64,000 nucleotides of DNA from Ecdyonurus torrentis (lineage: Eukaryota; Arthropoda; Insecta; Ephemeroptera; Heptageniidae), in NCBI GenBank assembly GCA_949318235.1, contig OX439133.1:18092099-18156098 (forward strand). Reading direction: 5' to 3'. This document shows positions 33,864 through 45,437 of the stretch, one piece after another; within the stretch, counting starts at the first letter, position 1; each line of letters begins with the position of its first letter. The notes under the pieces were generated by a model. It ran no database searches, was not told where the DNA came from, and saw nothing but the letters and a program-made list of their open reading frames with translations. The translations under genes and the position numbers were made by a program.

Positions 33864-34198
33864 TTGAAGAAATAAATATATACCATAAAAAAAAATTATA
33901 GAGGAATAGAGGATTTGCAGAGGTATTTAAAGAATACTAAATAAGATGATGATAATTTCTTATTTGCATAATAACCCTATTTAAAGATTTTCTCATTAAT
34001 ATTTAAATTTCAGAGAAGAAAAATAAAAAGCTCTAATGATAATAAAATAATTTTGAATGATATCTAACATCAAACTGGAAACCATGGTTTTTAAAAAACA
34101 AATTATGTTTAAACTTAACGTTATAAAAGTGAATGTTTTTTTATAATGACAGTTTTTGTTTTAAATGTTGACTATTAAAATTAACATGGTCTCTTATT

Positions 34199-34517
34199 TT
34201 AAAGGTGTAGAACACCTTGAACAAATAAAACTTTTCTAATATCCTAACATACCTAAATATCAACGTTGATTTGGCCGGAATCATTGATTTCTAGTTTATT
34301 TTCCATTCATGCGATGGTCAGATGCGGGTTTATGACGTCACAGCCCACTGGTTCATCATCGTGGAAACAAGTGACGTATGACGTCATGAACCTGCATCTG
34401 CCATTTTGTCAATGGAAAATAAATTAGAAATTAATGTCTCCGGCAAAATCAATGTTGATTTACCGGTATGTTATAGGATATTAGACAATTTTTTTTTCTC
34501 TGACGTGTTTTTTAAAA
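34199..34517 (+). mobile_element. Family C foldback MITE
   Basis: TTAAAGGTGTAGAACACC start. Arm CAGATGCGGGTTTATGACGT against the inverse of ACGTCATGAACCTGCATCTG. The right tip is degraded. Confidence 0.84.
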
Positions 34518-35653
34518 TTTGATGAACTTTTTGTACGACATCCCACTATGCATTTACTATATGGGTGAAGCCCATATTTCAAACCTTTATACAAAAATTT
34601 TTTTCATTGTAATGGAACATCATAGCATAATATAACACAATGTGTGATTGTTTCAGAATTGATGATGCAAATCTGGTCACATTTTAAAGAGTTTCTTTTG
34701 AAGTAATTTTACTTTTTCATGCATGACATGTTGCTTAGTAATCCAGCAATTTAATAAGCTCATTATATAACCCAAAAATACAATTGCATACATTGTAGCG
34801 CAATGTATAGCACTTCCAATGCAGTGCCAAATGCACTGTCCAATAAAATGTTCACCACAATTAGTAATGCAGTTTTGGAATTGTTTTTTTTTTTTCTTAG
34901 TTTAACCAACTTTTTTTATAATGTTAATGGTCAGTTATGTTAGTGCCTGACTGAGAAATTGTGGTAATCTGATGCACTGCGAATAATTTTATTTTTATCA
35001 ATCGCCTATTTAATAGTTAATCTTCAAATTACTATGTTACACATTTTCAAACTGATGCTTGGCTTTCAAATATTTGTGTACGCCTCAATCTAAGGAAACA
35101 AACCATACCATAAATTGAATATGAATTACATGAGAAGATTTATAATTACTAAAATTTATTTACAATTTTTATAAAAAAAATCTAAAATAATTTTATAATG
35201 TTTTAAATTAATTTCATATTTAAAGCAATAATAATTAAAATAATAATTATGTTATAACAATTTATTTAATTTAATAAAAATATAGTTAAAATAATTTTAT
35301 TTTAGAAGATTTAAAGTAACTTATATGTAGGATTTATGTATTTAAAAGAAAATATTTAATCAATAGATCTCTCTCTCTCTCTCTTCTCTCGCTCATTTAC
35401 TTTCTGTTCAATTTTGTACGGTAATTAGGATATCCTGCATAAAAGGCAAAAGAAAAAAAAATACTTACTTTCCGGGAGAACAGATACTCGACAAGAAAAT
35501 CTATATAAGTATTTTCTGAGTAGTCAATCAATAAAAAAAAAATCAAGTCGTGTACCTTGTATAAAATACGTTAAATATTTAAAGTTACAATACACTACAA
35601 GTTTCTAAAATTCTTAAATACAAAATTTTACTATTAATATCCAATACCAATGA
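34518..35653. other. Unique DNA, nothing recognised
   Basis: A small palindrome ATATGGG/CCCATAT at 34559-34577, an AT-only part at 35140-35310 and a short (TC)n run at 35369-35386. No gene. Confidence 0.4.
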
Positions 35654-35948
35654 AGGATGTATGCGCATGACGTCATATAATGCGCTTGGAGGCCATACTG
35701 GAGTAGTGAATAACATTGCTTAGCATAGGACAAACTTCGTATCAGGCAGTTTTCTTTGAGAACTCAGTTAAATTTTTTTTTAATATCATTTTCTCACATT
35801 CTTGAGATACTAATTGAATATATTTAAAGCATCAATGCTCTCAAAAATATTGCATAGTAAACTGGCAAAATAAATTATTTTCCTATGCCGCTCATGTTAT
35901 TGAGTGATTCAACATAGCGTCGACTTGAACATGAATGCATAGAACCTA
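35654..35948 (+). mobile_element. Family A MITE, complete
   Basis: AGGATGTATGCGCATGACGT to GCATAGAACCTA. Confidence 0.87.
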
Positions 35949-36151
35949 TAAATTTATATATTTCTTGTTATTTTGAATAATGTAAGGCAGAATTCTCGTT
36001 TTACAAAAAAAAAAAGTTACATTTATTTAAAAAATAAACATTTTCTTTTCTGCAACTCAAAGTTAGAAAAAAATCTGCGTTATATCTGAGCCGATGCTTA
36101 CTACATGATTTTTTTTTTTTTTTTTTTTTTTTAATTACACAGTATTAAAAC

Positions 36152-36472
36152 TTAAGGAAGTAGAGTACCGACCTTATATCTCAAAAACTAGAAGGGTTTG
36201 GGGTCATTGTGTAGCTATGGGTCACATCTAGCCGTGATAAAAATTTCATGATGTTTGACCGTCCGATTTTTCGAAAAAATTATTGAAATTACCATTGGGC
36301 CTTATGAGCTTAAAATTTCAAAAAAAATCATATTGAATTATTTTACGGTGGCCCCCAAAATTTTTATATATTTGAAATTGTTTCAAGCTTAAATATTACT
36401 GTGCAAAATTTCAGATTTTTTTAAGGAGAAAAGTTTGAGTCCAATGGCCGACCTCGGTCCCCACTCCCTTAC
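36152..36472 (+). mobile_element. Family E element, full length
   Basis: TTAAGGAAGTAGAGTACCGA to CCCCACTCCCTTAC. The final TTAA is mutated to TTAC. Confidence 0.87.
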
Positions 36473-37041
36473 GCATTATGTTTTGTTATTTATTTTGTAT
36501 TGTATTAATACAATATTTAAAATATTTGTTAAAGTGTGTATATGTATTAAGTTATAAAACTCTGACATGAGAATTGTTTAATATCATATCAGATTAACAT
36601 GTAAGTGGGTGTATACCTTATGTGGCCTCTCAATAAAAACCATTTTATTTTAAATAATATATTTTTTTGTAGGCAAATATTATGGACGGAAACTCAAATT
36701 TTACTAACAAAGATTTTAATATTTTGTTTTAACTTTAAATTACTAATTTTTTTATATAAATTTATAAATAATAATTATTATTATGTAAAAAAAATATTTA
36801 TTTATAAAATAGTTTGCTGAGATTATAGTATATTGAATTTAATGTTAATGGATCCATGGAACACAAAACCTCTCTTTGACAGTAAATTGGGAATAGGGAT
36901 AAAATACTCAAGAGTGATCTAGATATTAATAATGATAATGAGAGCATTATAATACAAAACACTAAAACTAAACAAATATATATTTTTTTTTGTCGTTTTT
37001 AATAAAAATAAAAGCTACTTAAATTAAACAAAATTGTTGCT
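36473..37041. other. AT-rich DNA, nothing recognised
   Basis: 36700-36800 is nearly pure A/T. No gene. Confidence 0.4.
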
Positions 37042-37387
37042 TTAAGGCGGGAAATCAGTTACTGCGAGATTTGACTAAAAAATCGCAAAGAAAGAAAAAT
37101 CTGAAATATTGCACAGTGATTCATTGTAGGATATGGTATCTTCAAAAATGTAAAAAAAAAAAAAAAAAGGCCACCAAGCTAGATTTTATATTTATGATTT
37201 TTTAAAGATTTAGTCCCATAGGAGCCCATGTTAATTTCAATAACTATTTTCTCTCTTATCTGATGGTCACGGGTTCTGAAAAGTTTATCATAGGTAGCTG
37301 TTACAAATAACTTTCAAGTGGCATCATAAACTTTCAAAGTTTTCTTTTAAAATTTTGAGATCCAAGCCATTTATATACAACCCTTAA
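37042..37387 (+). mobile_element. Family D element, full length
   Basis: TTAAGGCGGGAAATCAGTTA to TATACAACCCTTAA. Both TTAA flanks intact. A run of A replaces the usual CCCCC/GGGGG tract. Confidence 0.89.
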
Positions 37388-37680
37388 TATGAAATCTTTA
37401 AAAGAGAATGTAACTGTTTAAACATGAGGAGGGACCATCATATACACAAGCCATTTCTGTTAACACAAGATCACATAGTGGAGCTAAGAAATTGTAAAGT
37501 AGACAACTTGAGCTGGTATTCATGACGTCAACATATATTAACATAGAAATTGTAAAAAGTGTTGCCTGCTTTACAATTTCTCTTTCTCTCTTTATATAAA
37601 TTGAATAAGGGAAAAACTGACTTTATTAATGTAAATACTGTAATAATAATGTAACCCGTTAAAACTGAAAAACTGGCTAT

Positions 37681-37981
37681 ATATTGTATATACATGACGT
37701 CATAACGAATGCGCTTCAACGCCATACTGTAGCAATGAATAACGTTGCTCAGCATAGGACAAACGTGGTTTTTGACTGCTTTCTTTGGAAAATTAGTTAA
37801 TTTTATTGCCATTATTTTTCTTGAATGCTTAAAACCATATTTCAGCCTGTTTACATCAATGCTCTCAAAAATATTGCTTGTAAGTATTTTAAAACTTGCA
37901 AAATATGTCATTTCCCCATACTGGCCCATATTTATAGTGCTTACATATGGCGGAGACTTTTATATAAATGCAAACACCCTA
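37681..37981 (+). mobile_element. Family A MITE, variant subfamily
   Basis: TATTGTATATACATGACGTC to GCAAACACCCTA. The right end (TTTATAGTGCTTACATATGG) defines a subfamily shared with 39437, 46219 and 51432. Confidence 0.82.
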
Positions 37982-38150
37982 TTAAAAATGGTCGTGTTAA
38001 GATTTATTAGTGAATAGATTTTTTTTAAAGAGTGCAGTGGCCCTTTAAAGGAATAGACCAGAAGAAAACATAAGCATTTACATCACAAGACATTTGACGG
38101 AACTTACATAAATAACATTATAGTTTGTTTGAAAACCTAACCGTAGCAGC

Positions 38151-38340
38151 ACGGACAAAAATAAATACGTAATAATTATGCTAGCTCATTTTCAGTATAA
38201 TTTATTCAATATAGCATAATAACTATGCTATATAGCAGATATATTATGCTGTGCAGCATTATTATTTATGTTGTTCCAATTAAGCATAATTTATGTTATA
38301 TAATGACATAAATACAGCATAAATTACGTAATTTTTTCTT
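38151..38340 (+). mobile_element. Family H element, most complete copy
   Basis: CACGGACAAAAATAAATACG start and GCATAAATTACGTAATTT near the end. The interior is dense in AGCATAA/TTATGCT palindromes. The ends are roughly inverse (ACGTAAT). Class unknown. Confidence 0.6.
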
Positions 38341-38349
38341 TCATTTTTA

Positions 38350-38440
38350 TATAGATTTTATTATAAAAAGCATATATGTACAAAAACACATAATTGACAT
38401 CAGATACATGAAAATATCTTTGTTCTCCACTCAACCTGAT
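38350..38440 (+). repeat. Family K repeat
   Basis: TTTTATTATAAAAAGCATA and ATCTTTGTTCTCCACTCAAC match the insert at 15884. Confidence 0.55.
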
Positions 38441-38737
38441 AAAAATAAGAAAAATATTTATATAACTTACATACTAAAATACATAAAAAAAAATAGCTTT
38501 GCTTGAGTAAGCAGACTATTTTGACTTATGCACCCCGCGCAATGTTTTCATTTTCATATTAATATTTGACTGTTTCTGTCATCAGAACCCAAAGTTGTCC
38601 CGCCAATAGCATACTTTACAGTAATTCTCAAGCTTTCTTGTGGGAACATATTTACATTGTGGTAAAAATTGTCATCACATTTTGTGTTTAATCATTAAAA
38701 AGCACAAAATGTTGTTTTATGTGGTCTATGGCTTTAA

Positions 38738-39128
38738 GTTTTGGTTTGTTGTAGAAACTTGTTTGGAAGAAGTGCGGTTTTCTTGTAAATTTTGTCTTGA
38801 TGTTTACCACATAACTGAGCTGTCAGAGTGTCATACCAACTGCATCCACTTTTGACACTTTATTATCTCGCAAATAAGACACTTCTACACAAACTTTCAG
38901 CTTCACAAATATTACTTTTCATTTCGAGCTCTTTTTCTCGCTTTCGTGTGCATTTGTTGGAATTTTAGTTCCTATACGCGGAAAACATAAATTTAAGAAA
39001 TTATTCAGTTACATAGATGTAACTTAACTTGGTTGAAAAAAGTTTAAACAGTAACTTGTTAGTATAAATGTAATTTCATTAGTGGTAACTAGTTAGCTCC
39101 TTAGATCTTAAAAAACTTTGTACTCTAT
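38738..39128. other. Unique DNA, hAT-like motifs at the end
   Basis: 38760-38990 is unique. 39000-39110 holds AGTTACAT, GTAACTTA and GGTAACTAGTTA motifs like those of hAT ends, too weak to call. Confidence 0.35.
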
Positions 39129-39436
39129 AAGGTGTTTGCATTCATGTTAAAGTCGACGCCATGTTGGATCACTCAATAACATGGACAGCATAAGAAAATA
39201 GCTCATTTTGGCAGTTTAAAAAATATGCAATATTTTTGAGAGCATTATAATTGATGCTTTAAATATTTTGAAATAGTATCTCAAGTATGTGAGAAAAATA
39301 ACAATATAACAAAAAGTTAACCAATTTCCGACGAAAAATAACTGAAACGAAGTTTGTCCTATGCTCAGTAATGTTATTCTTTACTCCAGTATAGCCTCCA
39401 AGCGCATTAAATATGACGTCATGCACATACACCCTA
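39129..39436 (-). mobile_element. Family A MITE, complete
   Basis: AAGGTGTTTGCATTCATG to GACGTCATGCACATACACCC. Confidence 0.86.
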
Positions 39437-39568
39437 TTGTTCAGTATTTTTTAAGTGGCAAAATGTGTTATTTGTTTATTTTATTTATTTATTATTATTT
39501 TTTTTTTATAATAGCAAATGTTATTTAGTGCTCACTTATAGCGTCGACTTTTATTTGAGTGCAACCAA
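39437..39568 (+). mobile_element. Family A variant, right-end fragment
   Basis: AAGTGGCAAAATGTGTTATT, then GTTATTTAGTGCTCACTTAT and GCGTCGACTTTTATTTGAG. Directly adjoins the inverse copy before it. Confidence 0.65.
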
Positions 39569-39611
39569 CTTATACCTACTCCGCTACTCGCATGGAACGT
39601 TGAGACAACAT

Positions 39612-39963
39612 AAGTTATAGATATGTATATTAAATCAATTATGTTGTACTAAAGAGGCTATTTTTTATCATTCATCAGTCATCAAATAAGAAATAAAGTT
39701 ATACCCAGGATATTCACTCTAAATTTTACTGTTTATAGTAAAGCAATAAACTGTTAAACGGACGTTCAACTTAGGAAACACGAAATGATTTTTAAACAAT
39801 ACAAATATGCACATAAAAGTAAAAATTTATATAAATGTAAATTATTTAGCAAAATGGTCGCAAGTCAAATTACATAATCAAACCATTACCAATAAAACCA
39901 ACAAAAAAATAAGAATTTTTTCTTTAGAAAAAAAAAAAAAAAAACTATATACTATAAACTGTC
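39612..39963 (+). repeat. Tandem duplication, unit 1
   Basis: About 350 bp, repeated at 40327-40648. TGTATATTAAATCAATTATG, GTACTAAAGAGGCTATTTTT, AATACAAATATGC and ACCATTACCAATAAAACCAA are kept. Not a known family here. Confidence 0.82.
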
Positions 39964-40326
39964 TAAAAGCCATAGACCACAAAAAACCACATGTGCTTTT
40001 TAATGAATTTATTCATTAAAAAGCACAATTTAATTTAAGCGGGATTTTAAAAACTGTTGACAATTTTTTACTAGAATGTTAATATGTAGCCCCACGAGAG
40101 AACGTGAAAATACAGTAAAATATACAATTTGCGTGACTATTCATGTTTCTTACGTCAGAAACATGCAAAAGTTAGTATGGAAATGTTGTGCGGGTTGCAT
40201 AAATCGAAAATTCTGATCACTGCGGAGCTACAGTTGGGTTTTGTGACAAACTAAATTTATTTATGTCAGTCTCATCAAGTGTTTTGTGATATAATTATTT
40301 AGTTTTTCTCTGGTCTATTCCTTTAA
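39964..40326 (+). mobile_element. Family B MITE, full length
   Basis: TAAAAGCCATAGACCAC to TGGTCTATTCCTTTAA. Contains a duplicated TTTTTAATGAATTTATTC-type stretch near its start. Confidence 0.85.
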
Positions 40327-40648
40327 GTTAGCTATGTATATTAAATCAATTATGCTGTACTAAAGAGGCTATTTTTCATCAGTTATCAATAAAGAAATAA
40401 ATTTATGCTGTATGGCTACTCTGAATTTTACTGTTCGTAGTAAAGCAATCTACTTGTAAACGTCCAACTTAACAAACACAAAAAGATTTTAAAATAATAC
40501 AAATATGCTCATAAAATTAAAAATTTATATTAAATGTAAATAATTTAGAAAAATGGTCACAAGTCAAATTCCATAATCAAAGCATTACCAATAAAACCAA
40601 TAAAAAAATTAAGACTTTCTTTAGAACAAAATAAAAAAAAAAAAAAAA
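40327..40648 (+). repeat. Tandem duplication, unit 2
   Basis: Same order of blocks as 39612-39963 with scattered substitutions and small indels, ending in a similar A run. Confidence 0.82.
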
Positions 40649-40823
40649 AGGAATAGACCAGAGAAAAACATACGCATTTATATGACACAAATACTTAATA
40701 ATATTTTCACGCTCTCTCGTGGGCCGACATTCATTCTCGTAAAATTGTCATTAGTTTTGAAGATCCCATTTCGTGTTTATTCGTTAAAAAAACACATGTT
40801 GTTTTATGTGGTCTATGGGTTTA
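40649..40823 (-). mobile_element. Family B internal-deletion derivative
   Basis: GGAATAGACCAGAGAAAAAC to TGGTCTATGGGTTTAA, only 175 bp. Both ends are kept and the central CRE and ATCACTG parts are lost. Confidence 0.82.
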
Positions 40824-41373
40824 AGTTCCCTATACTATAACAGTATAAGAATATAATTCAAATGCACATTGAAACTAATAATTAATTTTAAGTGAATATA
40901 AAAAAGTAAGATGACTAATTAAAGATTTAGAAAATCGAATATAAAAGAAAAAAAATCAATACATTAGAAGCATCTTACATAATTAATCATTTTCCTTATG
41001 TCGTATCTATCAGTTATACTAATATTCAACAATATTAACGTGAATGTTTACTCTGTTTTAAATCTTTGCATAATATTAATAATTATATAATATTATTCAA
41101 TTTCCAATTGAATAAATTTATCAAATTATGCATGATATTACAATAACAAAATGTAATTTACATATCTTTATAAAAACATGATGATATTTCAAAATGTTTT
41201 TTTTTTAGTGTTATCGTATTAAAACACAGTTCAATTTTTTTTTTTTAAATTTACCTTAGGTTTGTTCGTTTTTAATACTCTGTCAGGCTTTTCAGTGTGT
41301 TTATAAGTTTGTGTAGCAGAATAGTAATGCTAACATTACTTACTAGTAATTATGCTGAACATATTAACCATAT
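40824..41373. other. AT-rich DNA, nothing recognised
   Basis: No gene or family match. Confidence 0.4.
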
Positions 41374-41623
41374 ATGGTGTATGCACATGACGTCATGTTT
41401 AATGCGCTTGGACGCCATACTGGAGTATTGAATAACATTGCTCAGAATAGGACAAACTTCATTTTTGACTATTTTCTTTAGAAAATCACCTAATTTTTTG
41501 TTGCTCTTATTTTTCTCACACGCATACTTGAGATACTAATTCAACATATTTACAGCGACAATGCTCTCAAAAATATTATGTTATGTAACATGGCATCGAC
41601 TTTAAAATGAATGCATACTGCAT
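41374..41623 (+). mobile_element. Family A MITE with internal deletion
   Basis: ATGGTGTATGCACATGACGT to GCATACTGCATA. About 45 bases before the right end are missing. Confidence 0.82.
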
Positions 41624-41656
41624 ATAATGCTATGTAGCATAAACGCTATACAATAT

Positions 41657-42292
41657 AGAATGTATGCATTCATGTTAAAGTCGACGCCATGTTGGATCAC
41701 TCAATAACATGAACTGCATAGGAAAATGATTCATTTTGACATTTTAAAAATACAAAGCAATATTTTTGAGAGCATTGATACTGCTAATAGGTTGAAATAT
41801 AGTATCTCAAATACGTGAGAAAAATAATATTAAGGCGTGAAATCAGGTGTACTACGGGATTTTACTAAAAAGTTGTAGAGGAAGAAAAATCTGAAATTTC
41901 ACCCAGTGATACATTCGGATAAGGTGTCTTAAAAATTGTAAAAATTGGGGGGGGGGGGGGGGTTACCATGCTAGAATTAAATTATGATTTTTTGACATTT
42001 TAGTCCCATAAGAGGCCATGTTAATTTCAATAATTATATTCTCTGTTATTTGAAGGTCATGGGTTTTGAAAATTTTATCATAGGTAGCTGTTACTATTAA
42101 CTTTCAAATGTCATCATAAAGTTTGGAAGTTTCCTTTTTAGATTTTGAGATGCAGGCCATCTGAATACAAACCTTAATAAAAAGATTCCCAAAGAAAATA
42201 GCCATAATATGTCCTACGCTTAGTAATGTTCTTCATTTGCTCCAGTATGGCGTCAAAGCGCAATTAGTATGACGTCATGCGCAAACACCCTA
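41657..42292 (-). mobile_element. Family A MITE interrupted by family D
   Basis: AGAATGTATGCATTCATGTT to GACGTCATGCGCAAACACCC. The two halves join cleanly once 41830-42177 is removed. Confidence 0.88.
41830..42177 (+). mobile_element. Family D element nested in family A
   Basis: TTAAGGCGTGAAATCAGGTG to ACAAACCTTAA, TTAA on both sides. It contains a run of 15 G (41947-41962). Confidence 0.9.
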
Positions 42293-42684
42293 AACACCTC
42301 TAATTCGTTCTATCTACGCCAGATCATTCCGAGCAATAAATACGAACATAGCTTCAGTATCAGAAAAAAATATAGAACACAAAATCTAATCCTTGTATAA
42401 TATATTTTTCCCCTTGTTTATCTAATGAAAATATTGTAAGAGTATGAATACCTCTAGAGGTTTTTATATTACGAACTATATAAAAAAAAAACACGATAAC
42501 ATACAAGCTTTTGCTTACATCGTACAAAGGAAAAAACAAACAATATTATACGAGAAGTCAACTTGTTTTGTTTTTTTTAATACAGATTTTCTCCCTAGTG
42601 GTTTTACTAACCTGTTCTTGCTTTGTATTTTCAATATTATTATTAATAATAATAATTAGTATAGGAGGAAGTAAAATAGTATTA
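42293..42684. other. Unique DNA, nothing recognised
   Basis: No splice-bounded frame or family match. Confidence 0.4.
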
Positions 42685-43000
42685 TTAAAGGCGTAGAACA
42701 CCTTGAATAAAAAACATGTCTAAAATCCTAACATAATTAAATATCAACGTTGATTTGACTGGAGTCATTGATTTCTAATTTATTTTCCACTCCTAAAAAG
42801 ACAGCTGCGAGTTTGTGACGTCACAGCTCGCCTGTTTCCGCGCGCTTGGACTAGTGAACTGTGACGTCACAAACCCGCAGCTGTGATTTTGTGAATGGAA
42901 AACAAACTAGAAATCAATGACTTCGGCCAAATCAACGTTGATATTTAGATATGCTAGGACATTAGACATGTTTTTTCTTCAAGGTGTTCTACGCCTTTAA
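42685..43000 (+). mobile_element. Family C foldback MITE, full length
   Basis: TTAAAGGCGTAGAACACC to GGTGTTCTACGCCTTTAA, near-perfect. Arm CAGCTGCGAGTTTGTGACGT against the inverse of ACGTCACAAACCCGCAGCTG. Confidence 0.91.
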
Positions 43001-43084
43001 ATTCAGTTTTAGGCATTTACGTATTTTAAAGAGGATCAATATTAGAAACTAATTTAAAAATAAAGATTTTGTTGAATTATTAAC

Positions 43085-43118
43085 CTATGCTGAGCAATGT
43101 TATTCATTGCTTCAGTAT
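43085..43118 (-). mobile_element. Family A fragment
   Basis: CCTATGCTGAGCAATGTTAT through TTCAGTATGG, immediately followed by another copy. Confidence 0.7.
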
Positions 43119-43391
43119 GGGGTGTATGCATTTATGTTAAAGTTGACGCCATGTTGGATAACTCAATAACATGGGTGGCATAGGAAAATAACTCATTTTG
43201 CCAGTTTAAAAACACTTTGAAATATTTTTGAGAGAATTGATGCTGTTAATAGGTTGAATTAGTATCTTAAGTATGTGAGAAAAAAAAACGATTTCCCAAA
43301 GAAAATTGGCTTAAAAGAAGCTGAGCTATGTTATGCACTACTCCAGTATGGCCTCCAAGTGCATTAAAAATGGCGTCATCTGCATACACCC
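43119..43391 (-). mobile_element. Family A MITE, slightly deleted
   Basis: GGGGTGTATGCATTTATG to GGCGTCATCTGCATACACCC. The middle is shortened near 43290. TGACGTCAT is changed to TGGCGTCAT. Confidence 0.84.
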
Positions 43392-43395
43392 GATA

Positions 43396-43440
43396 GCATC
43401 GAAGCGCATTCATAATATGGCGTCATGCGCATACACCCTA
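43396..43440 (-). mobile_element. Family A terminal fragment
   Basis: GCATCGAAGCGCATTCATAA to GTCATGCGCATACACCCTA. Directly follows the previous copy. Confidence 0.75.
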
Positions 43441-44069
43441 TAAGATCTGTGAAAACTCCACGTAATATCCAGTAAAAACCTAACTTGTTATCTCTGGCAC
43501 ACTAAACCACAGGCAGGCACGCCACAGCACACTTGCTTAGATTTGACATTTTTTATTAAATTGCGTATTATTTGAGGCAGCTTGATTCATACTCTGCTTG
43601 AACATAAGTTTATTTGCACTTCTGTAACTTTAACCAGTTTATATACATACAACATGACTTTTAACTTGCAGAATATTTTTATCTTTTTTCCACTTTAAAA
43701 TTTTAATAATCTAATCTAAAATGATAAAGTTTTGAGTTGTAAATTAAAATCTTTATTAGAATGTAATAAAAATAATTGTTCTCAAAGTTAAATAAAGATA
43801 TTCTAAATTTAGTATTAAAAATGTTTTTTTTTTTTTTTTTTTTTTTTTTGGCAACTTAATTTTTTTTTTTTTAAATAAAGTAATTTTTCTTTTTGAAATA
43901 TTACTAATAAATTTTTTTTTATTAAATATGAAGTTTATGTACTAAATTTTCTTTGAATATCAATTTTAAATAAAATTTTAAACGTATTCATTATTTTATG
44001 TTCATGACAAATTAGTAAAAAATGATTAATTTTTGTGTCATTGAATGTCATCATTCAATAATTAATCAT
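43441..44069. other. Unique start, then AT-only block
   Basis: 43500-43620 is unique and less AT-rich, with no frame of note. 43720-43990 is nearly pure A/T with poly-T at 43824-43849. Confidence 0.4.
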
Positions 44070-44103
44070 GTTTTGAGAGCGGTGATACTGTTAATAGCTT
44101 AAA

Positions 44104-44456
44104 TTAAGGCGGGAAATCAGGTACTGCGGGATTAGACTAAAAAATTGTAAAGAAAGAAAAATCTGACATTTTGCACAGTGATCCTATATATAGGATATGT
44201 TATCTTCAAAAATGTAGAAAAAAAATGGGGGGTCACCATGCTTGATTTATATTAAGTTTTTTGAAGTGTTCGTCCCATAAGAGCCCATGTTAATTTCAAC
44301 AATTATTTTCTCTGTTATCTAATGGTCACGGGTTGTGAAATTTTTTATCATAGGTAGCTGTTAATGTTAACTTTCAATGGCATCAGAAACTTTTGAAGTT
44401 TTCTTTTTAAATTTTGAGAAACAAGCCATCTATATACAACCCTTAAGTTTTGAAGC
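44104..44456 (+). mobile_element. Family D element nested in family A
   Basis: TTAAGGCGGGAAATCAGGTA to ATATACAACCCTTAA. Both TTAA flanks intact. The host site in family A differs from that at 41830. Confidence 0.9.
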
Positions 44457-44464
44457 ATAACAAT

Positions 44465-44468
<4 letters not shown>

Positions 44469-44513
<45 letters not shown>

Positions 44514-44527
44514 TATATATATATATA
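44469..44527. repeat. (TA)n microsatellite
   Basis: TA run broken by one TGTAT near 44508. Confidence 0.95.
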
Positions 44528-44655
44528 CCTACAGATTTCCCAAATAAAATAGCCAAAAACAACGTTTGTCATATGTTGAGAAATGTTACTTTATTGCTCC
44601 AGTATGGCGTTAAAGGAAAGCGCATTCCCGTGTGCTTTTTCATTCACACACTCTA

Positions 44656-45035
44656 TAAGGGTAACAGTTCCTTAACTGATATCAATAATAAAATATTATA
44701 CACAACAAATATTAATAAATCTCAAATAACAAGTAGAATAAATAAAATGCAAATACGAATGATAAATATATAATGCCTAGATAGCTACTTCAGGGTGCGC
44801 CAATACATTTTTCTTTTGTCCTAGCAGTGATTGATATCCACTACTTTCTATTTTAGAATACAACCCTAGGTTTTTTCTTATTTTAGAGCAATCAAACGTT
44901 TCTGAATATTTATTTAGAAAAAAACTGCAGCAGAGAGAAAATATAACGCTGGAGAAGTATAAATAAATGTATTTAAAAATTCACTTCCACAAGAAGAATC
45001 TGAAAAATATTGTAATGTATAATAGAATTGTAAAT
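44656..45035. other. Unique DNA, nothing recognised
   Basis: No family or gene. Confidence 0.4.
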
Positions 45036-45105
45036 ATGTATATAAAAAAAATAAATAAATGTGCAACAGAGAAAATCTATATTTCGCAAGAGATGTTTGT
45101 TTATT

Positions 45106-45437
45106 TTAAAGGCATAGAAAACATAAAACAACACATTCTTTTTAATCATCAAATACAAAATAGGATTAACAAAACTGATGATAATTTTTAGCAGAATGTA
45201 AATGTGGCCTCACAAGAGAGCTTGTAAAAACTGTAAAGTATGCAATTTGCGTGAATTTTTCTGTTTATAACGTCAGAAACATGCAAAAATTAGGATGCAA
45301 ATGTTGGACAACCTGCATAAATCCAAATTTTCTGATCACTGCTACGGAGCTACATTTGGGTTTTGAGACCAATTAATGTTATTTATGTAAGTCCCATCTT
45401 GATATATGCTAATGTTTTCATGTTGCCTATGCCTTAA
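45106..45437 (+). mobile_element. Family B MITE, full length with paralogous empty site nearby
   Basis: TTAAAGGCATAGAAAACATA to TGCCTATGCCTTAA. The flanks on both sides recur joined at 45505-45600 with a single TTAA. Confidence 0.9.

Larger units (their letters stand above)
38045..38737 (-). mobile_element. Family B MITE split by families H and K
   Basis: The left part TTAAAGGAATAGACCAGAAG to AACCGTAGCAG (to 38150) and the right part from ACTATTTTGACTTATGC (38515) to GGTCTATGGCTTTAA are continuous in other copies. GTAGCAGC before and GTAAGCAG after the insert may be remnants of a target duplication. Confidence 0.8.
44070..44655 (-). mobile_element. Family A MITE interrupted by family D and a TA array
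   Basis: TTTTGAGAGCGGTGATACTG and, after the insert, TTTCCCAAATAAAATAGCC to CTCCAGTATGGCGTTAAAGG and CACACACTCTATA. The left end is absent. Confidence 0.75.

Noticed and set aside
37528..38017. Overlapping open frames on both strands (133, 90 and 61 codons)
   Set aside because: They are readings of a family A copy, and the frames differ in other copies.
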